From Lachnospiraceae bacterium (GTDB lineage: Bacteria; Bacillota; Clostridia; Lachnospirales; Lachnospiraceae): a stretch of 64,000 bases of DNA. The DNA lies in contig SFEV01000004.1 in NCBI GenBank assembly GCA_004557975.1, forward strand, positions 1-64,000, written 5' to 3'. The notes below the pieces were generated by a model that saw only the letters and a list, made by a program, of their open reading frames with translations, was not told where the DNA came from and made no database searches. The position numbers and the translations under genes are program-made. This document shows, one piece after another, positions 8,460 through 16,929 of the stretch; the stretch's first letter is position 1, and every line of letters starts with the position of its first letter.

Positions 8460-8806
8460 GAAAAAGCTGCCGCGCAGGATTTGGGGTATGAGATTTTGTT
8501 CGCGCGGGATTTCGGACAAGCCGGAGCGGTGAGGACGAAGTATCTGATTGCGTGCGAAAGGGCCAGCTCATACTGCAGATTTTGCGGCAGCGAAGAAGCA
8601 AATGAGAAACGCAGAGTATTCTGAACTGCTTTATGGCATGGATGTATGCTGTTGGGGAGTTCCGGATGCTGCGTGGAGAACATGAGGATAATCGCAGCGA
8701 ATGGGGAGTGCTGCCATATTATTTTGAAAGAGTGACAGAATTCATTTGCTGTGATGTGCAGAAAGAATCGATGATGTGCTTGATTAGTTTCGCATACTAT
8801 AAATAA
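8460..8806 (+). pseudogene. Possible decayed gene of unknown function
   Basis: In the gene-free stretch 8172-8990, one frame is open from 8460 to a TGA at 8622-8624 and a second from 8606 to a TAA at 8804-8806. Read in succession with one frameshift between 8606 and 8621 they give about 110 residues of protein-like composition, including YLIACERASSYCRFCGSEE and WGVLPYYFERVTEF. Neither part has a convincing start and ribosome site. No family is recognised. It could be chance; the rest of 8172-8990 shows only the inverted repeat at its left end. Confidence 0.3.
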
Positions 8807-8990
8807 GTGCAGAATTGAGACAGTTAATTTAAGTAATTCCAGCGGTGGTACTTCCTGAAGTGGAGTCATGGCGGATTCTGATCCGCCTGAACGCCGCAGG
8901 AAAGGGAACCGCCGCAGGGGAAAATAAGGGATACTGTCCGGAACGAACATAGAATGTGACCGGATGGTAATGATGAAGGGGAGAACTATT

Positions 8991-10016
8991 ATGAATATGA
9001 AATATTTCCGGTTTCTCTACGGAGAGACTGCAGGATGCTTTGTGCATTTTGGAGAGCTGAACGATACTTTTTCTGGAGAACGTGTTACGTTTCTTTATTT
9101 GAGTGATTTGAGCGGGAGCAGACAGGATGTGAAGCATACGAAGTCTGGGACTGCTCTTTTTTTATGTCCGGAACAGGTCGATCTGGTCGTGCTTGGTGAG
9201 GACAGTGTATGTACCAGAAGCGCTCTCAGAGGGATTCTGGGGCATGCAGAGGCAGGGACTCTTGTAATTCCGGAGATGCCCGGGAAGGCCGGGGAGATGC
9301 TGGCAGATAATCCGTATCCCAAGGCAGGCAACATTATTAGGCTGAAGCCGCTGGATACAGACCAGGACACAGATCGGGGAACAGATCGGGACAGAGACCA
9401 GGACACAGATCGGGATACAGACTGGGACACGGATCAGAACGCAGATCTCACCTGCTGTGAGATGAAGCTTGCCGGATGGAAATTTGTCATGCAATGTGAT
9501 GAGAATGGCAGGATTATGCTGCTGCATGCAGCGGAGCACGGGGAGTTCGAGGACTGTGTTATGAGTGTGAAGCCTGTGCATGGAGAGCGGAAGTGTCTGA
9601 AGACGGGGACACCGGATCTGTATGGGTGTGCCTGCGGCTGCGCTTTGCACCGGGATCATACGGTCTGTAAGCACAGGAGAGCGGACAATACCGTGCCGCA
9701 GAGGACTGGAACGCTTCTTGTTCCGGGAGAATCAGGAGCTGCTTTTGAGAAGCTGCTGGAGCACGAAAGAGGCATGGCTGATACGGAGATCCGGTTCAGA
9801 GGAATTTCACCGCAATCGTGGAAATTGTCAGGATGTAAGGAAGGTACGCAGGAAGCGGAAAATGTATCTGAGGTTCAATATTTCATTGGAGTAGGTTCAG
9901 AGGTTGATGAGGCTGCACTTGCAGAAATTTGCAGGAGAAGTCTTAATTTTATTCCCGTACTCGTGAAGGAGGGTCAGGGAATCTGCTGCTCCGGTTTTTT
10001 TAAATATCCGGAGTGA
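8991..10016 (+). CDS. Unrecognised protein with Asp/Thr repeats and Cys/His motif
   Basis: 341 residues from ATG 8991, picked because AAGGGGAG lies 7 nt before it. I do not recognise the family. The N-terminus (residues 1-110) looks globular. Residues ~125-150 are a low-complexity DTDQDTDRGTDRDRDQ-type tract made of near 12-nt repeats. A Cys/His cluster near residue 215 (GCACGCALHRDHTVCKH) fits the spacing C-x-C-x8-C-x-H seen in SWIM-type zinc fingers. No signal peptide or membrane helix. Downstream, after 190 bp, is the beta-CASP RNase, with its own promoter-like element, so a shared role is not implied. Confidence 0.6.
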   Translation: MNMKYFRFLYGETAGCFVHFGELNDTFSGERVTFLYLSDLSGSRQDVKHTKSGTALFLCPEQVDLVVLGEDSVCTRSALRGILGHAEAGTLVIPEMPGKAGEMLADNPYPKAGNIIRLKPLDTDQDTDRGTDRDRDQDTDRDTDWDTDQNADLTCCEMKLAGWKFVMQCDENGRIMLLHAAEHGEFEDCVMSVKPVHGERKCLKTGTPDLYGCACGCALHRDHTVCKHRRADNTVPQRTGTLLVPGESGAAFEKLLEHERGMADTEIRFRGISPQSWKLSGCKEGTQEAENVSEVQYFIGVGSEVDEAALAEICRRSLNFIPVLVKEGQGICCSGFFKYPE

Positions 10017-10124
10017 GAACAGGGGGTTAAATGATTGCCGGAAAAGCTGCGGCAGATGATGGGAATACGGTTGTATCGGAGATGGGGTGTCGGTACAGCC
10101 GTATTTATTGTTGTACGATTTTTA

Positions 10125-10153
10125 TGGAGAAATGCAGACAGTGATGATATAAT
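10125..10153 (+). promoter_or_regulatory. Extended -10 promoter for the beta-CASP RNase gene
   Basis: TATAAT (10148-10153) with a TGA extended -10 and only a weak -35 (TGGAGA, 10125-10130), 55 bp before the start codon. Confidence 0.5.
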
Positions 10154-10207
10154 GGAAACAATGAACGGTAACGTATTTGATATTGAGACGGACTGGGGGC
10201 GTATGGT

Positions 10208-11818
10208 ATGAGGATTACTTTTCTTGGAGCGACACATGAGGTGACAGGAAGCTGTTTTTATCTGGAAGCGTGCGGGAAAAAACTTCTTGTAGACTGTGGT
10301 ATGGAACAGGGACCGGATATTTATGAAAACGCGGAGCTTCCGGTGAAGCCGGGGGATATTGATGTGGTGCTGCTGACACATGCGCATATGGATCATTCCG
10401 GAAAGCTGCCTCTTCTGTATAAGCAGGGCTTCTGCGGACAGATTTTTTCGACTGCTTCCACGGCTGATCTGTGTGAGATTATGCTGCGTGACAGTGCGCA
10501 CATTCAGATGTTCGAGGCGGAGTGGAGAAACAGAAAGGGAAAAAGAGCCGGTAAGGAAATGATAGAGCCGCTCTATGATATGGACGACGCTGTGGGTGCG
10601 CTGTCCTGTTTTGTTCGGTGTCAGTATGATAAGGAAATCAGGATTGCGGACGGGATCTGTATCCGGTTTACGGATGCCGGACATCTCCTGGGATCGTCTT
10701 CCATTGAGGTGTGGCTGAAAGAAGGGCAGGTGGAGAAGAAGCTTGTCTTCTCCGGTGATATCGGAAATGTGAATCAGCCGCTGATTCGGGATCCGCATTA
10801 TCTGGACAGTGCTGATTATGTGATTATGGAGTCGACGTACGGAGACAGGAGTCATGATACGCCTCCGGATTATGCTGCTGCGCTGGCGGAGGTGATTCAG
10901 CGGACCTTTGACAGGGGCGGAAATGTGGTTGTGCCGTCCTTTGCAGTGGGACGTACACAGGAGATGCTTTATTTTATCCGCCATATCAAGCAGGAAAATC
11001 TGGTGAAAAATCATGACGGCTTTGAGGTGTGGGTGGACAGCCCGCTGGCGATTGAGGCGACGAATATCTTCCGGGAGCATATGTGGAGCGATTTTGATGA
11101 AGAGGCGATGGAGCTGATTCAGCAGGGGATTAATCCCATCGGCTTTGAAGGACTGAAGACGTCGGTCACCAGTGATGACTCCAGAGCAATCAATGAGGAT
11201 GTGAAGCCGAAGGTGATTCTGTCTGCCAGCGGTATGTGTGATGCCGGACGGATCAAGCATCACCTGAAGCATAATCTGTGGAGACCGGAATCGACGGTTC
11301 TGTTTGTGGGGTATCAGGCTGCCGGGACACTGGGCAGAAACCTGCTGGAGGGTGCGACACAGGTGAAGCTGTTCGGTGAGGAGATTGAGGTGAAAGCGGA
11401 GATCTGCAGACTTCCCGGTATCAGCGGTCATGCGGACAATCAGGGACTGATTCGATGGATCTCGTCATTTAAGGAAAAACCGTCAAAGGTGTTTGTGGTT
11501 CACGGTGAAGATACAGTGTGTGAAGTATTTGCAAACCGTCTGCAGGATGAGCTGGGGCTGGATGCATATGCACCGTATTCCGGCACAGTGTATGATCTCG
11601 CACTGGGCAGATTTATTTCACAGCCGGAGCCGGTGAGAATTAAGAAGGATGCAGTGGTTTCGGCGGCTTCTGAGAAGGTGACAAAGACATTTGCGAGACT
11701 GCTGGCAGCAGGGCAGAGACTGATCGGTGTGATACGCAGAAATGAGGGTGGCGCCAATCGGGATCTGGAAAAATTTACGCGGGAAATTCATGACCTGTGC
11801 GACAGATGGGACCGCTGA
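10208..11818 (+). CDS. Beta-CASP metallo-beta-lactamase RNase-like protein
   Basis: 536 residues. The metallo-beta-lactamase motifs are all present: residues near 58-64 LTHAHMDHSG (HxHxDH), the downstream His in DAGHLLGS and the Asp in VFSGDIG. The beta-CASP motifs follow: GGNVVVPSFAVGRTQEML, ILSASGMCDAGRIKHHLKHNL, and the C-terminal ISGHADNQGLI and VFVVHGE of the RNA-specificity domain. Members process RNA as endo/exonucleases with two zinc ions; this is the CPSF/YSH1-like bacterial branch, distinct from RNase J by length and motifs. Cytosolic. RNA target unknown. Confidence 0.9.
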   Translation: MRITFLGATHEVTGSCFYLEACGKKLLVDCGMEQGPDIYENAELPVKPGDIDVVLLTHAHMDHSGKLPLLYKQGFCGQIFSTASTADLCEIMLRDSAHIQMFEAEWRNRKGKRAGKEMIEPLYDMDDAVGALSCFVRCQYDKEIRIADGICIRFTDAGHLLGSSSIEVWLKEGQVEKKLVFSGDIGNVNQPLIRDPHYLDSADYVIMESTYGDRSHDTPPDYAAALAEVIQRTFDRGGNVVVPSFAVGRTQEMLYFIRHIKQENLVKNHDGFEVWVDSPLAIEATNIFREHMWSDFDEEAMELIQQGINPIGFEGLKTSVTSDDSRAINEDVKPKVILSASGMCDAGRIKHHLKHNLWRPESTVLFVGYQAAGTLGRNLLEGATQVKLFGEEIEVKAEICRLPGISGHADNQGLIRWISSFKEKPSKVFVVHGEDTVCEVFANRLQDELGLDAYAPYSGTVYDLALGRFISQPEPVRIKKDAVVSAASEKVTKTFARLLAAGQRLIGVIRRNEGGANRDLEKFTREIHDLCDRWDR

Positions 11819-11825
11819 ACGTGAT

Positions 11826-12055
11826 GATATGTGAGCCGGACGGAACCGATGAATACGATAGTATGTGATCCGGTTGGAATCTCTGAACAAGAAGATTTGC
11901 GAACAGGATGGAAGCGATGAATAGGATAGTCTGTGATCCGGTTGGAATCTCTGAGCAGGAAGATTTGCGAATGGGATGGAACCGGTGAATAGGATAGTCT
12001 GCGATCCGGCTGGAATCTCTGAGCAGGAAGATTTGCGAGCCGGGTGGAACAGCCG
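11826..12055. repeat. 68-bp tandem repeat, about 3.3 copies
   Basis: Units begin at GATCCGG at 11867, 11935 and 12003 (exact 68-bp period); a partial 41-bp copy of the unit end occupies 11826-11866 and the last unit diverges after about 12050. Copies differ at scattered positions. There are no unique spacers, so it is a minisatellite and not a CRISPR array. It fills the gap between the RNase and transglutaminase genes. Confidence 0.85.
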
Positions 12056-12098
12056 GGTACCCGGCGGGGATGAAGAGTTTTGAAAAGGAAAGGACAGG

Positions 12099-13322
12099 AT
12101 GATGCATAACAGAAGGAGATGCAGAAGACGCGGCCGTTTTCTGAAATTTATTCTGAATACGGCGGCGCTGATGATTGCAGCGGTGCTGTGTGTCAGATGG
12201 CTGCCCGTGGATCACATCGTGGAGCGGGTGAAGTATGAGTTTTCGGGTTCCGGAGTGGAGGGCTGGGAAAATGCTGCGGTGGAGGCTGGCGTTTCGTCTT
12301 CTGTGGAGGAGTATTATTATGATCATTTGCCGGAGGAGCTGCATGAAGCGTACCGGGAGATTTATGTGCGTATTATGCGCAACGAGGATTCCGGCAATCT
12401 GATGGCTCACGTCAGTGTGGATGATTTCTGGAAGACGTATTATGCAGTTCTTGCGGACCATCCGGAAATTTTCTGGATCGGAACCAGCGCTCAGGTAGAG
12501 GAATCGGGAATTACGGGGACGGTTGTCTCGTACAATCTGGAGGTGACGGTTCCGGTGGAGGCGCGCGCATCCATGAGAGAGAAGCTGGAAGCTGCCGCTG
12601 ATGAGTGTATTGCTCAGATTTCCGGTGACGCATCGGTTTACCAGAAGATAAAGTATGTGTATGAATATATCATCAATACGACAGAGTACGGCGCGGACAG
12701 TCAGGATTCCCAGAATATTCAGAGTGTGCTGCTGTACCGGACCTCCGTATGCGCAGGTTACTCAAAGGCGTTCCAGTATATTCTGAACAGGATGGGGATT
12801 TTCTGTACGTATGTGATGGGAACAATCCGGGACGGCGGAGACCACGGCTGGAGTATGGTGCGCATTGACGGGGAATACTATTATGTGGATGTGACCTGGG
12901 GTGATCCTGTATTTGCAAACCGGGTGGAGCATTCGGACGGCGGAAATGTGATTAACTACAATTATCTCTGCTGCACGGAGTACGATCTGTTCAAGACGCA
13001 CATTCCCGGAGATCTGACGGAGCTGCCGCCGTGTACGTCGGATGCATACAATTATTATAAGATGAACGGATTCTATTATGAGACGTTCGACTATGATACG
13101 ATTTACAGTGCGCTGATGAATTCTGTCTGGAGTGACCAGTCCTGTATTGTCATGAAGTTCGGAAGCCAGGAGGCGTACGAAACGGCGAAATATGAGCTGT
13201 TTGAGGGAAACATGCTCAGCGATCCGGGGGCGTATCTGATGGATATTTACGGTGTGAATTCGTGGAATTACAAGTATCACACGGAGGACGAGTTTTATCT
13301 GATTACGATTTACTGGAAGTAG
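12099..13322 (+). CDS. Membrane-anchored transglutaminase-like protein
   Basis: 407 residues. A basic N-terminus and one membrane helix (residues ~17-37) without a clear cleavage site suggest an anchored extracytoplasmic protein. The transglutaminase-like core lies at ~185-275, with catalytic Cys in TSVCAGYSKAFQYIL, His in GDHGWSMVRI and Asp in YYYVDVTWGDP. Bacterial members act as cysteine proteases or peptide cross-linkers at the surface; the substrate is unknown. A second, unrelated-length transglutaminase gene lies at 41139. It ends at a strong bidirectional terminator. Confidence 0.85.
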   Translation: MMHNRRRCRRRGRFLKFILNTAALMIAAVLCVRWLPVDHIVERVKYEFSGSGVEGWENAAVEAGVSSSVEEYYYDHLPEELHEAYREIYVRIMRNEDSGNLMAHVSVDDFWKTYYAVLADHPEIFWIGTSAQVEESGITGTVVSYNLEVTVPVEARASMREKLEAAADECIAQISGDASVYQKIKYVYEYIINTTEYGADSQDSQNIQSVLLYRTSVCAGYSKAFQYILNRMGIFCTYVMGTIRDGGDHGWSMVRIDGEYYYVDVTWGDPVFANRVEHSDGGNVINYNYLCCTEYDLFKTHIPGDLTELPPCTSDAYNYYKMNGFYYETFDYDTIYSALMNSVWSDQSCIVMKFGSQEAYETAKYELFEGNMLSDPGAYLMDIYGVNSWNYKYHTEDEFYLITIYWK

Positions 13323-13355
13323 AGATGCTGTTTCGCAGATTGTGAGATGAAAACA

Positions 13356-13434
13356 AAAACGGGTTGTTAAAAACAGAGTAAGCTTTGTGCAATCAGATTT
13401 GCAAAGCTTATCTGCATGTTTAACAACCCGTTTT
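13356..13434. terminator. Large bidirectional terminator
   Basis: A perfect 15-bp stem (13356-13370 with 13420-13434, AAAACGGGTTGTTAA type) encloses a second perfect 9-bp stem (13379-13387 with 13402-13410). A/T tracts flank both sides, so it can serve both convergent genes. Confidence 0.85.
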
Positions 13435-13470
13435 GTGCCAGTGCGCCTGGCATCGTACATTTCTGAAAAA

Positions 13471-13719
13471 TTACTTCTGTGCAACAGCAAGCTTCAGTGC
13501 TTTTGCAAGCTGATCCGGACAGGATGTGGGGCGCGGACCGCATTTGATGCCATCGAGACGCTTGATTGCTTCATTGACTGTCATGCCCTGAGCAAGTCTT
13601 GCAACACCCTGTGTGTTTCCGGAGCATCCTCCGATAAACTGTACACTTTTGATAATGTCTCCGTCGAGTTCAATATGAATTTCCTGTGAACAGACGCCTT
13701 TGGTCTTATATACCATCAT
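13471..13719 (-). CDS. TSCPD-domain protein (TIGR03905-like)
   Basis: 82 residues, full length for the stand-alone family. The C-terminal CGPRPTSCPDQLAKAL contains the name-giving TSCPD motif; the middle GGCSGNTQGVARLAQGMTV is also characteristic. The domain is related to the C-terminal part of class II ribonucleotide reductases (NrdJ), and several cysteines (residues ~9, 32, 60, 67) may bind metal. The precise role of stand-alone members is unsettled. Ribosome site AGGAGG upstream on the minus strand. Confidence 0.92.
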   Translation of the reverse strand: MMVYKTKGVCSQEIHIELDGDIIKSVQFIGGCSGNTQGVARLAQGMTVNEAIKRLDGIKCGPRPTSCPDQLAKALKLAVAQK

Positions 13720-13883
13720 AATAATTATCCTCCTTATGCCGCAGCATTATTTCTGAATGTCACCATTGGTCTGCAAACAGTATAGCGTTTTTGCAGAAGT
13801 TATTCAAGAAGATTTTACAAGAGAAGAAATTAATGATAAGATGATGGAAGAAAAATTGCGCATAGGCGAGGAGGATAAACGAT

Positions 13884-14585
13884 ATGAAGACAGTTGGAAT
13901 CATAGGTGCAATGGATGTGGAGGTAGACCGCCTGAAAAAGGATATGATTATAAAGCGTGAAATCAGAAAGGCAGGGATGGAATTCTGTGAGGGCGTGCTG
14001 ATGAGGCAGCCGGCAGTTGTGGTCCGCAGCGGAATCGGCAAGGTAAATGCAGCCGTCTGCACCCAGATTCTCGTAGATGTATTTAACGTAGACATTATTA
14101 TTAACACGGGAATCGCAGGCTCCCTGAATGCTCAGATTGATATCGGGGATATCGTTATTTCCACGGATGTACTTCACCACGATATGGATGCGGTGAACTT
14201 TGGGTATGAGCCGGGCCAGATTCCGCAGATGGATGTATTTTCCTTCGAGGCGGATGCGGCTCTTGCAGACCAGGCAGAGCGCGTGTGCCATGAAGTGAAT
14301 CCGGACATCCATGTGTTCCGCGGCCGTATAGTCAGCGGAGACCAGTTTATTGCAGACAAGGCAACGAAGGAGCGGATCACGAATCAGTTTCACGGCTTCT
14401 GTACGGAGATGGAGGGCGCTGCGATTGCACAGGCTTCCTACCTGAACCGGGTGCCGTTTGTGATTATCAGGGCAATCTCTGACAAGGCAGATGACAGCGC
14501 CTCGGAAGATTATCCGACCTTTGAGAAAAAGGCGGTGGAGCACAGCGTCAGACTGGTTGAGGGACTGCTTCAGGAAGGACTGTAA
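13884..14585 (+). CDS. mtnN: MTA/SAH nucleosidase
   Basis: 233 residues preceded by GAGGAGG. It cleaves adenine from 5-methylthioadenosine and S-adenosylhomocysteine, recycling methyl-cycle by-products. Motifs: start VGIIGAMDVEVDRLK, phosphorylase-fold GIGKVNAAVCTQIL, NTGIAGSLN, the ribose-binding EMEGAAIAQ and the catalytic-Asp region RAISDKAD. Followed 53 bp later by an acyltransferase-like gene, possibly in the same transcript. Confidence 0.95.
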   Translation: MKTVGIIGAMDVEVDRLKKDMIIKREIRKAGMEFCEGVLMRQPAVVVRSGIGKVNAAVCTQILVDVFNVDIIINTGIAGSLNAQIDIGDIVISTDVLHHDMDAVNFGYEPGQIPQMDVFSFEADAALADQAERVCHEVNPDIHVFRGRIVSGDQFIADKATKERITNQFHGFCTEMEGAAIAQASYLNRVPFVIIRAISDKADDSASEDYPTFEKKAVEHSVRLVEGLLQEGL

Positions 14586-14638
14586 ACTGCAGCAGAATGT
14601 GTAATAAAAGAAAACATAAATGACAGAGAGGCTTCAAA

Positions 14639-15505
14639 ATGAATGAAAATGTAAAAATTTTATGTGATACGCTGGAGATGCCTGTACAGATGCAGGAAAT
14701 GCTGGCATCCTTTGAGCAGAACTTTGATTATGACACTGTGCGGCAGGAGCTGAAGGATCTGACAGACGCTGAAAAATGGGAGTCGGCGCGCATTTCGCTG
14801 AAGGAGAAGCTCGGCACGGACCGGGACGGGATCGGGATGCTCTCCTGTATGCTGCACAGCATGGAGTATACACAGGAATACTATAAAGAGAAGAACATAC
14901 CGCAGCAGATTTTTACAGACACGATGAAATGCTTTTCACGGTTTGTGGGAGAACATTATGTGAGCTATGGCAGATACGGCTTTGACAGGGATTTCTGGAC
15001 AGGAAGACAGCTCTCCGGGCTGCTGTTTCGCATTGGGATGCTGGAATATGAGATGACCCAGGCGGTCATTCCGGACGAAGATGGGACAGGTAAGGCGGCG
15101 GAGAAGAGAAATGTCATCAGCGTCCATATTCCGTCGGATTCGACGCTGACGGAGGAAAAGTGCCGTGAATCAATCCGGGCTTCGGAAGCTTTTTTCCGTG
15201 AGTTTTTTCCGGAGCGGTCCTCGGACCCATACGTCTGCAGTTCCTGGCTGCTGAGTCCGGCGCTTCGGGAGCTTCTTGGAGAGGGGAGCAATATTCTCCG
15301 CTTTCAGCGGATGTTCCGCATTGTGGAGTGGGATCAGGATTCACGTGGATTCACGGAGTGGGTATTCAAGCACAATGAGGAGAGGCAGGGTGAGCTGACG
15401 CCGGAGGAGCTGCCGGAACATACTTCGCTGCAGAGGCGCATGAAACAGCATCTGCAGGCCGGAGGCAAAGTGGGCGAAGGATTCGGAATTCTGGAAATGA
15501 TTTGA
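14639..15505 (+). CDS. Acyltransferase-domain protein (GNAT-like two-domain)
   Basis: 288 residues. N-terminal region ~1-110 is helical; the C-terminal region ~150-285 contains NVISVHIPSDSTLTEEKCRESI and YVCSSWLLSPALRELLGEGSNIL.FQ.MF, which I recall from proteins annotated acyltransferase domain-containing (DUF5596/GNAT_C) in Lachnospiraceae. The typical acetyl-CoA loop is not obvious, so activity is uncertain. Cytosolic. AGAGAGG ribosome site. Ends before an inverted repeat and a terminator. Confidence 0.7.
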   Translation: MNENVKILCDTLEMPVQMQEMLASFEQNFDYDTVRQELKDLTDAEKWESARISLKEKLGTDRDGIGMLSCMLHSMEYTQEYYKEKNIPQQIFTDTMKCFSRFVGEHYVSYGRYGFDRDFWTGRQLSGLLFRIGMLEYEMTQAVIPDEDGTGKAAEKRNVISVHIPSDSTLTEEKCRESIRASEAFFREFFPERSSDPYVCSSWLLSPALRELLGEGSNILRFQRMFRIVEWDQDSRGFTEWVFKHNEERQGELTPEELPEHTSLQRRMKQHLQAGGKVGEGFGILEMI

Positions 15506-15511
15506 TTTGTC

Positions 15512-15552
15512 CTGTTCTGAATTGCCATGTGGCCTGTAACTGTTCAGAACAG
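15512..15552. repeat. 10-bp inverted repeat after the acyltransferase-like gene
   Basis: CTGTTCTGAA (15512-15521) is the exact complement of 15543-15552 across a 21-nt loop. No U tract follows. It lies just after the stop codon and may be a 3-prime-end hairpin. Confidence 0.5.
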
Positions 15553-15601
15553 ATAATCATTCCTTTATAATTATTATAAACCTCATATTGAGAATGAAAA
15601 T

Positions 15602-15631
15602 GCGGTGGAAATTTGTTTTCCGCCGCTTTTT
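15602..15631 (+). terminator. Rho-independent terminator
   Basis: GCGGTGGAAA (15602-15611) pairs with TTTCCGCCGC (15617-15626, one G-U/mismatch position) and is followed by TTTTT. It ends the mtnN/acyltransferase transcript. The rest of 15506-15873 holds the promoter and leader listed separately. Confidence 0.8.
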
Positions 15632-15737
15632 ACATGGTGTGGTTTTGTGCTGCAAAAGGGGAGGTTCCGGAATATCTTCTGATTATATGGGAATTTACCT
15701 GTGAAAAAACTGGGAGAATAAGTCGAACGATTTTTCT

Positions 15738-15765
15738 TTGCAAACAAAATTTTTCCGGCTATAAT
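15738..15765 (+). promoter_or_regulatory. Promoter of the structured-leader transcript
   Basis: TTGCAA (15738-15743), 16-bp spacer, perfect TATAAT (15760-15765), placing the transcript start just before the structured leader. Confidence 0.75.
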
Positions 15766-15774
15766 GGCGATACT

Positions 15775-15867
15775 TGAGCAGATGCAGCGAAAGGCGCCGT
15801 CGCAGATGAAAATGAAATCTGTCCGAAAGGACTGTACTGCTCAGAAACTCATTTTCAAAAAGGGGGA
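15775..15867 (+). ncRNA. Structured 5-prime leader, riboswitch-like
   Basis: Helices visible by eye: closing stem TGAGCAG (15775-15781)/CTGCTCA (15837-15843); GCGA/TCGC (15787-15790/15800-15803); CAGAT/ATCTG (15803-15807/15817-15821); and GTCC-GAAA-GGAC with a GNRA tetraloop (15821-15832). In competition, TGAAAATGA (15807-15815) is exactly complementary to TCATTTTCA (15849-15857), right before the ribosome site AGGGGGAT (15860-15867). This switch-like layout does not match a riboswitch class I could recall. Confidence 0.5.
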
Positions 15868-15873
15868 TTCCAT

Positions 15874-16701
15874 ATGTTACAGTTCATCATGGAACGAAAT
15901 TTATTGCTTTACGTACTTGCAGCCGCCTGTGCAGTGGGCGTGATCAGTCAGATGATTCTGAAACAGATTTACGAAAGACTGATAAGAGACACAAAAAATA
16001 TGGGAGAACCGGAGGGGCGCTTTCTGCAACAACTTCGGCAACGGTTTCAGTACTGTGCGCATCTGAACGAAAAAGTCGGTGATGTACGTGCCCTGATCCA
16101 GAAGAGTATCATGGAATACCGCTTCTGGGGAATGAGCCTGCACCAGTGGAAAAGGCTTGGCGGACAGTGTCTTGTGGTCAGTCTTCTCTGTGCTTTTGCG
16201 GGCACGATGGCACGTGTGCAGAGCGGCGGCATGGCGGTTGCAGGCAACACTTATTTCTGGCTTGGAGTGGCTGCGGCAGCTTTGACGGCGGCAGCGTATG
16301 GAATTGCGGATACAGGATACGGCAGAGAATGCCTGGAAATCCGTCTGCTTGATTATCTGGAAAACAGCGGTGCAGTCCGCGATTACAGCGAGGCTGATAC
16401 TGAGGAATATGAGAGTGATTATGGCCGGCAGCAGGAAATCAGAGTTCCGATTGTTTCAGTTGCGGAGGGACGCAAGGCAAAACGTCGTGCAAAGGCGGAG
16501 ACGGCTGCTGCCCAGACCCGTGCCCAGAAGGAAAAGAATGATCTGAAGGAAAATCTGGCGCGGATAAAGGCCGGGATGCAGGAGACTGCGGCGGAAAAGG
16601 AGCGAAGCGACAGGGAGCGTAACGCTGAGCTCCTGCGGCAGATGGACCCGAAAGAGCAGGAGCGGATACTCAGGGAGGTGCTGAAGGAATTTCTTTCTTG
16701 A
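15874..16701 (+). CDS. Membrane protein with cytosolic coiled coil, unknown function
   Basis: 275 residues. One membrane helix at residues ~8-28, two more around 95-110 and 125-150, then a long hydrophilic, Ala/Glu/Lys/Arg-rich tail (~185-275) predicted to be a coiled coil (KAKRRAKAETAAAQTRAQ, then KEQERILREVLKEFLS). I recognise no catalytic motif; the type occurs in Lachnospiraceae genomes without a known role. It is a single gene controlled by the promoter and structured leader upstream, which suggests it is regulated by a ligand or condition. Confidence 0.65.
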   Translation: MLQFIMERNLLLYVLAAACAVGVISQMILKQIYERLIRDTKNMGEPEGRFLQQLRQRFQYCAHLNEKVGDVRALIQKSIMEYRFWGMSLHQWKRLGGQCLVVSLLCAFAGTMARVQSGGMAVAGNTYFWLGVAAAALTAAAYGIADTGYGRECLEIRLLDYLENSGAVRDYSEADTEEYESDYGRQQEIRVPIVSVAEGRKAKRRAKAETAAAQTRAQKEKNDLKENLARIKAGMQETAAEKERSDRERNAELLRQMDPKEQERILREVLKEFLS

Positions 16702-16842
16702 GGCGGCAAAGTGAAAAATCCGGTTGCTGTGGACGAAATGAACAGTGACCAGCTTTGCCGCAGCAGGGGATCAACGGGAGCTGCTGACCGAATTTTATGT
16801 TGCGAAAGCAGTATATGTCTGATAAAATAAATGAGAGCAAAG

Positions 16843-16869
16843 GTATCTGTGAAGGTACTGAACAGATAC
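16843..16869 (+). repeat. Hairpin with conserved 11-nt loop, copy 1
   Basis: GTATCTGT (16843-16850) pairs exactly with ACAGATAC (16862-16869); loop GAAGGTACTGA. The same stem core and loop, with one C/T change, recur at 50642-50672. Located 60 nt before pgi. Confidence 0.65.
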
Positions 16870-16929
16870 GGGCAAAATACAGAAATACAGGACCTGTATG
16901 GCCTGTAATATGAAAAAGGAGAGGTATTT

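Noticed and set aside
9974..11431. Long open frame of 485 codons on the minus strand
   Set aside because: It is antisense to the beta-CASP RNase with intact motifs; its own protein is His/Arg/Ile-rich without any domain, a mirror of the plus-strand codon pattern.
11826..12055. Tandem 68-bp units as a CRISPR array
   Set aside because: Units abut without unique spacers, are longer than CRISPR repeats, and no cas gene is near.
15775..15867. Leader as a glycine, c-di-GMP-I, SAM, TPP or guanidine riboswitch
   Set aside because: Signature core sequences of these classes are missing.
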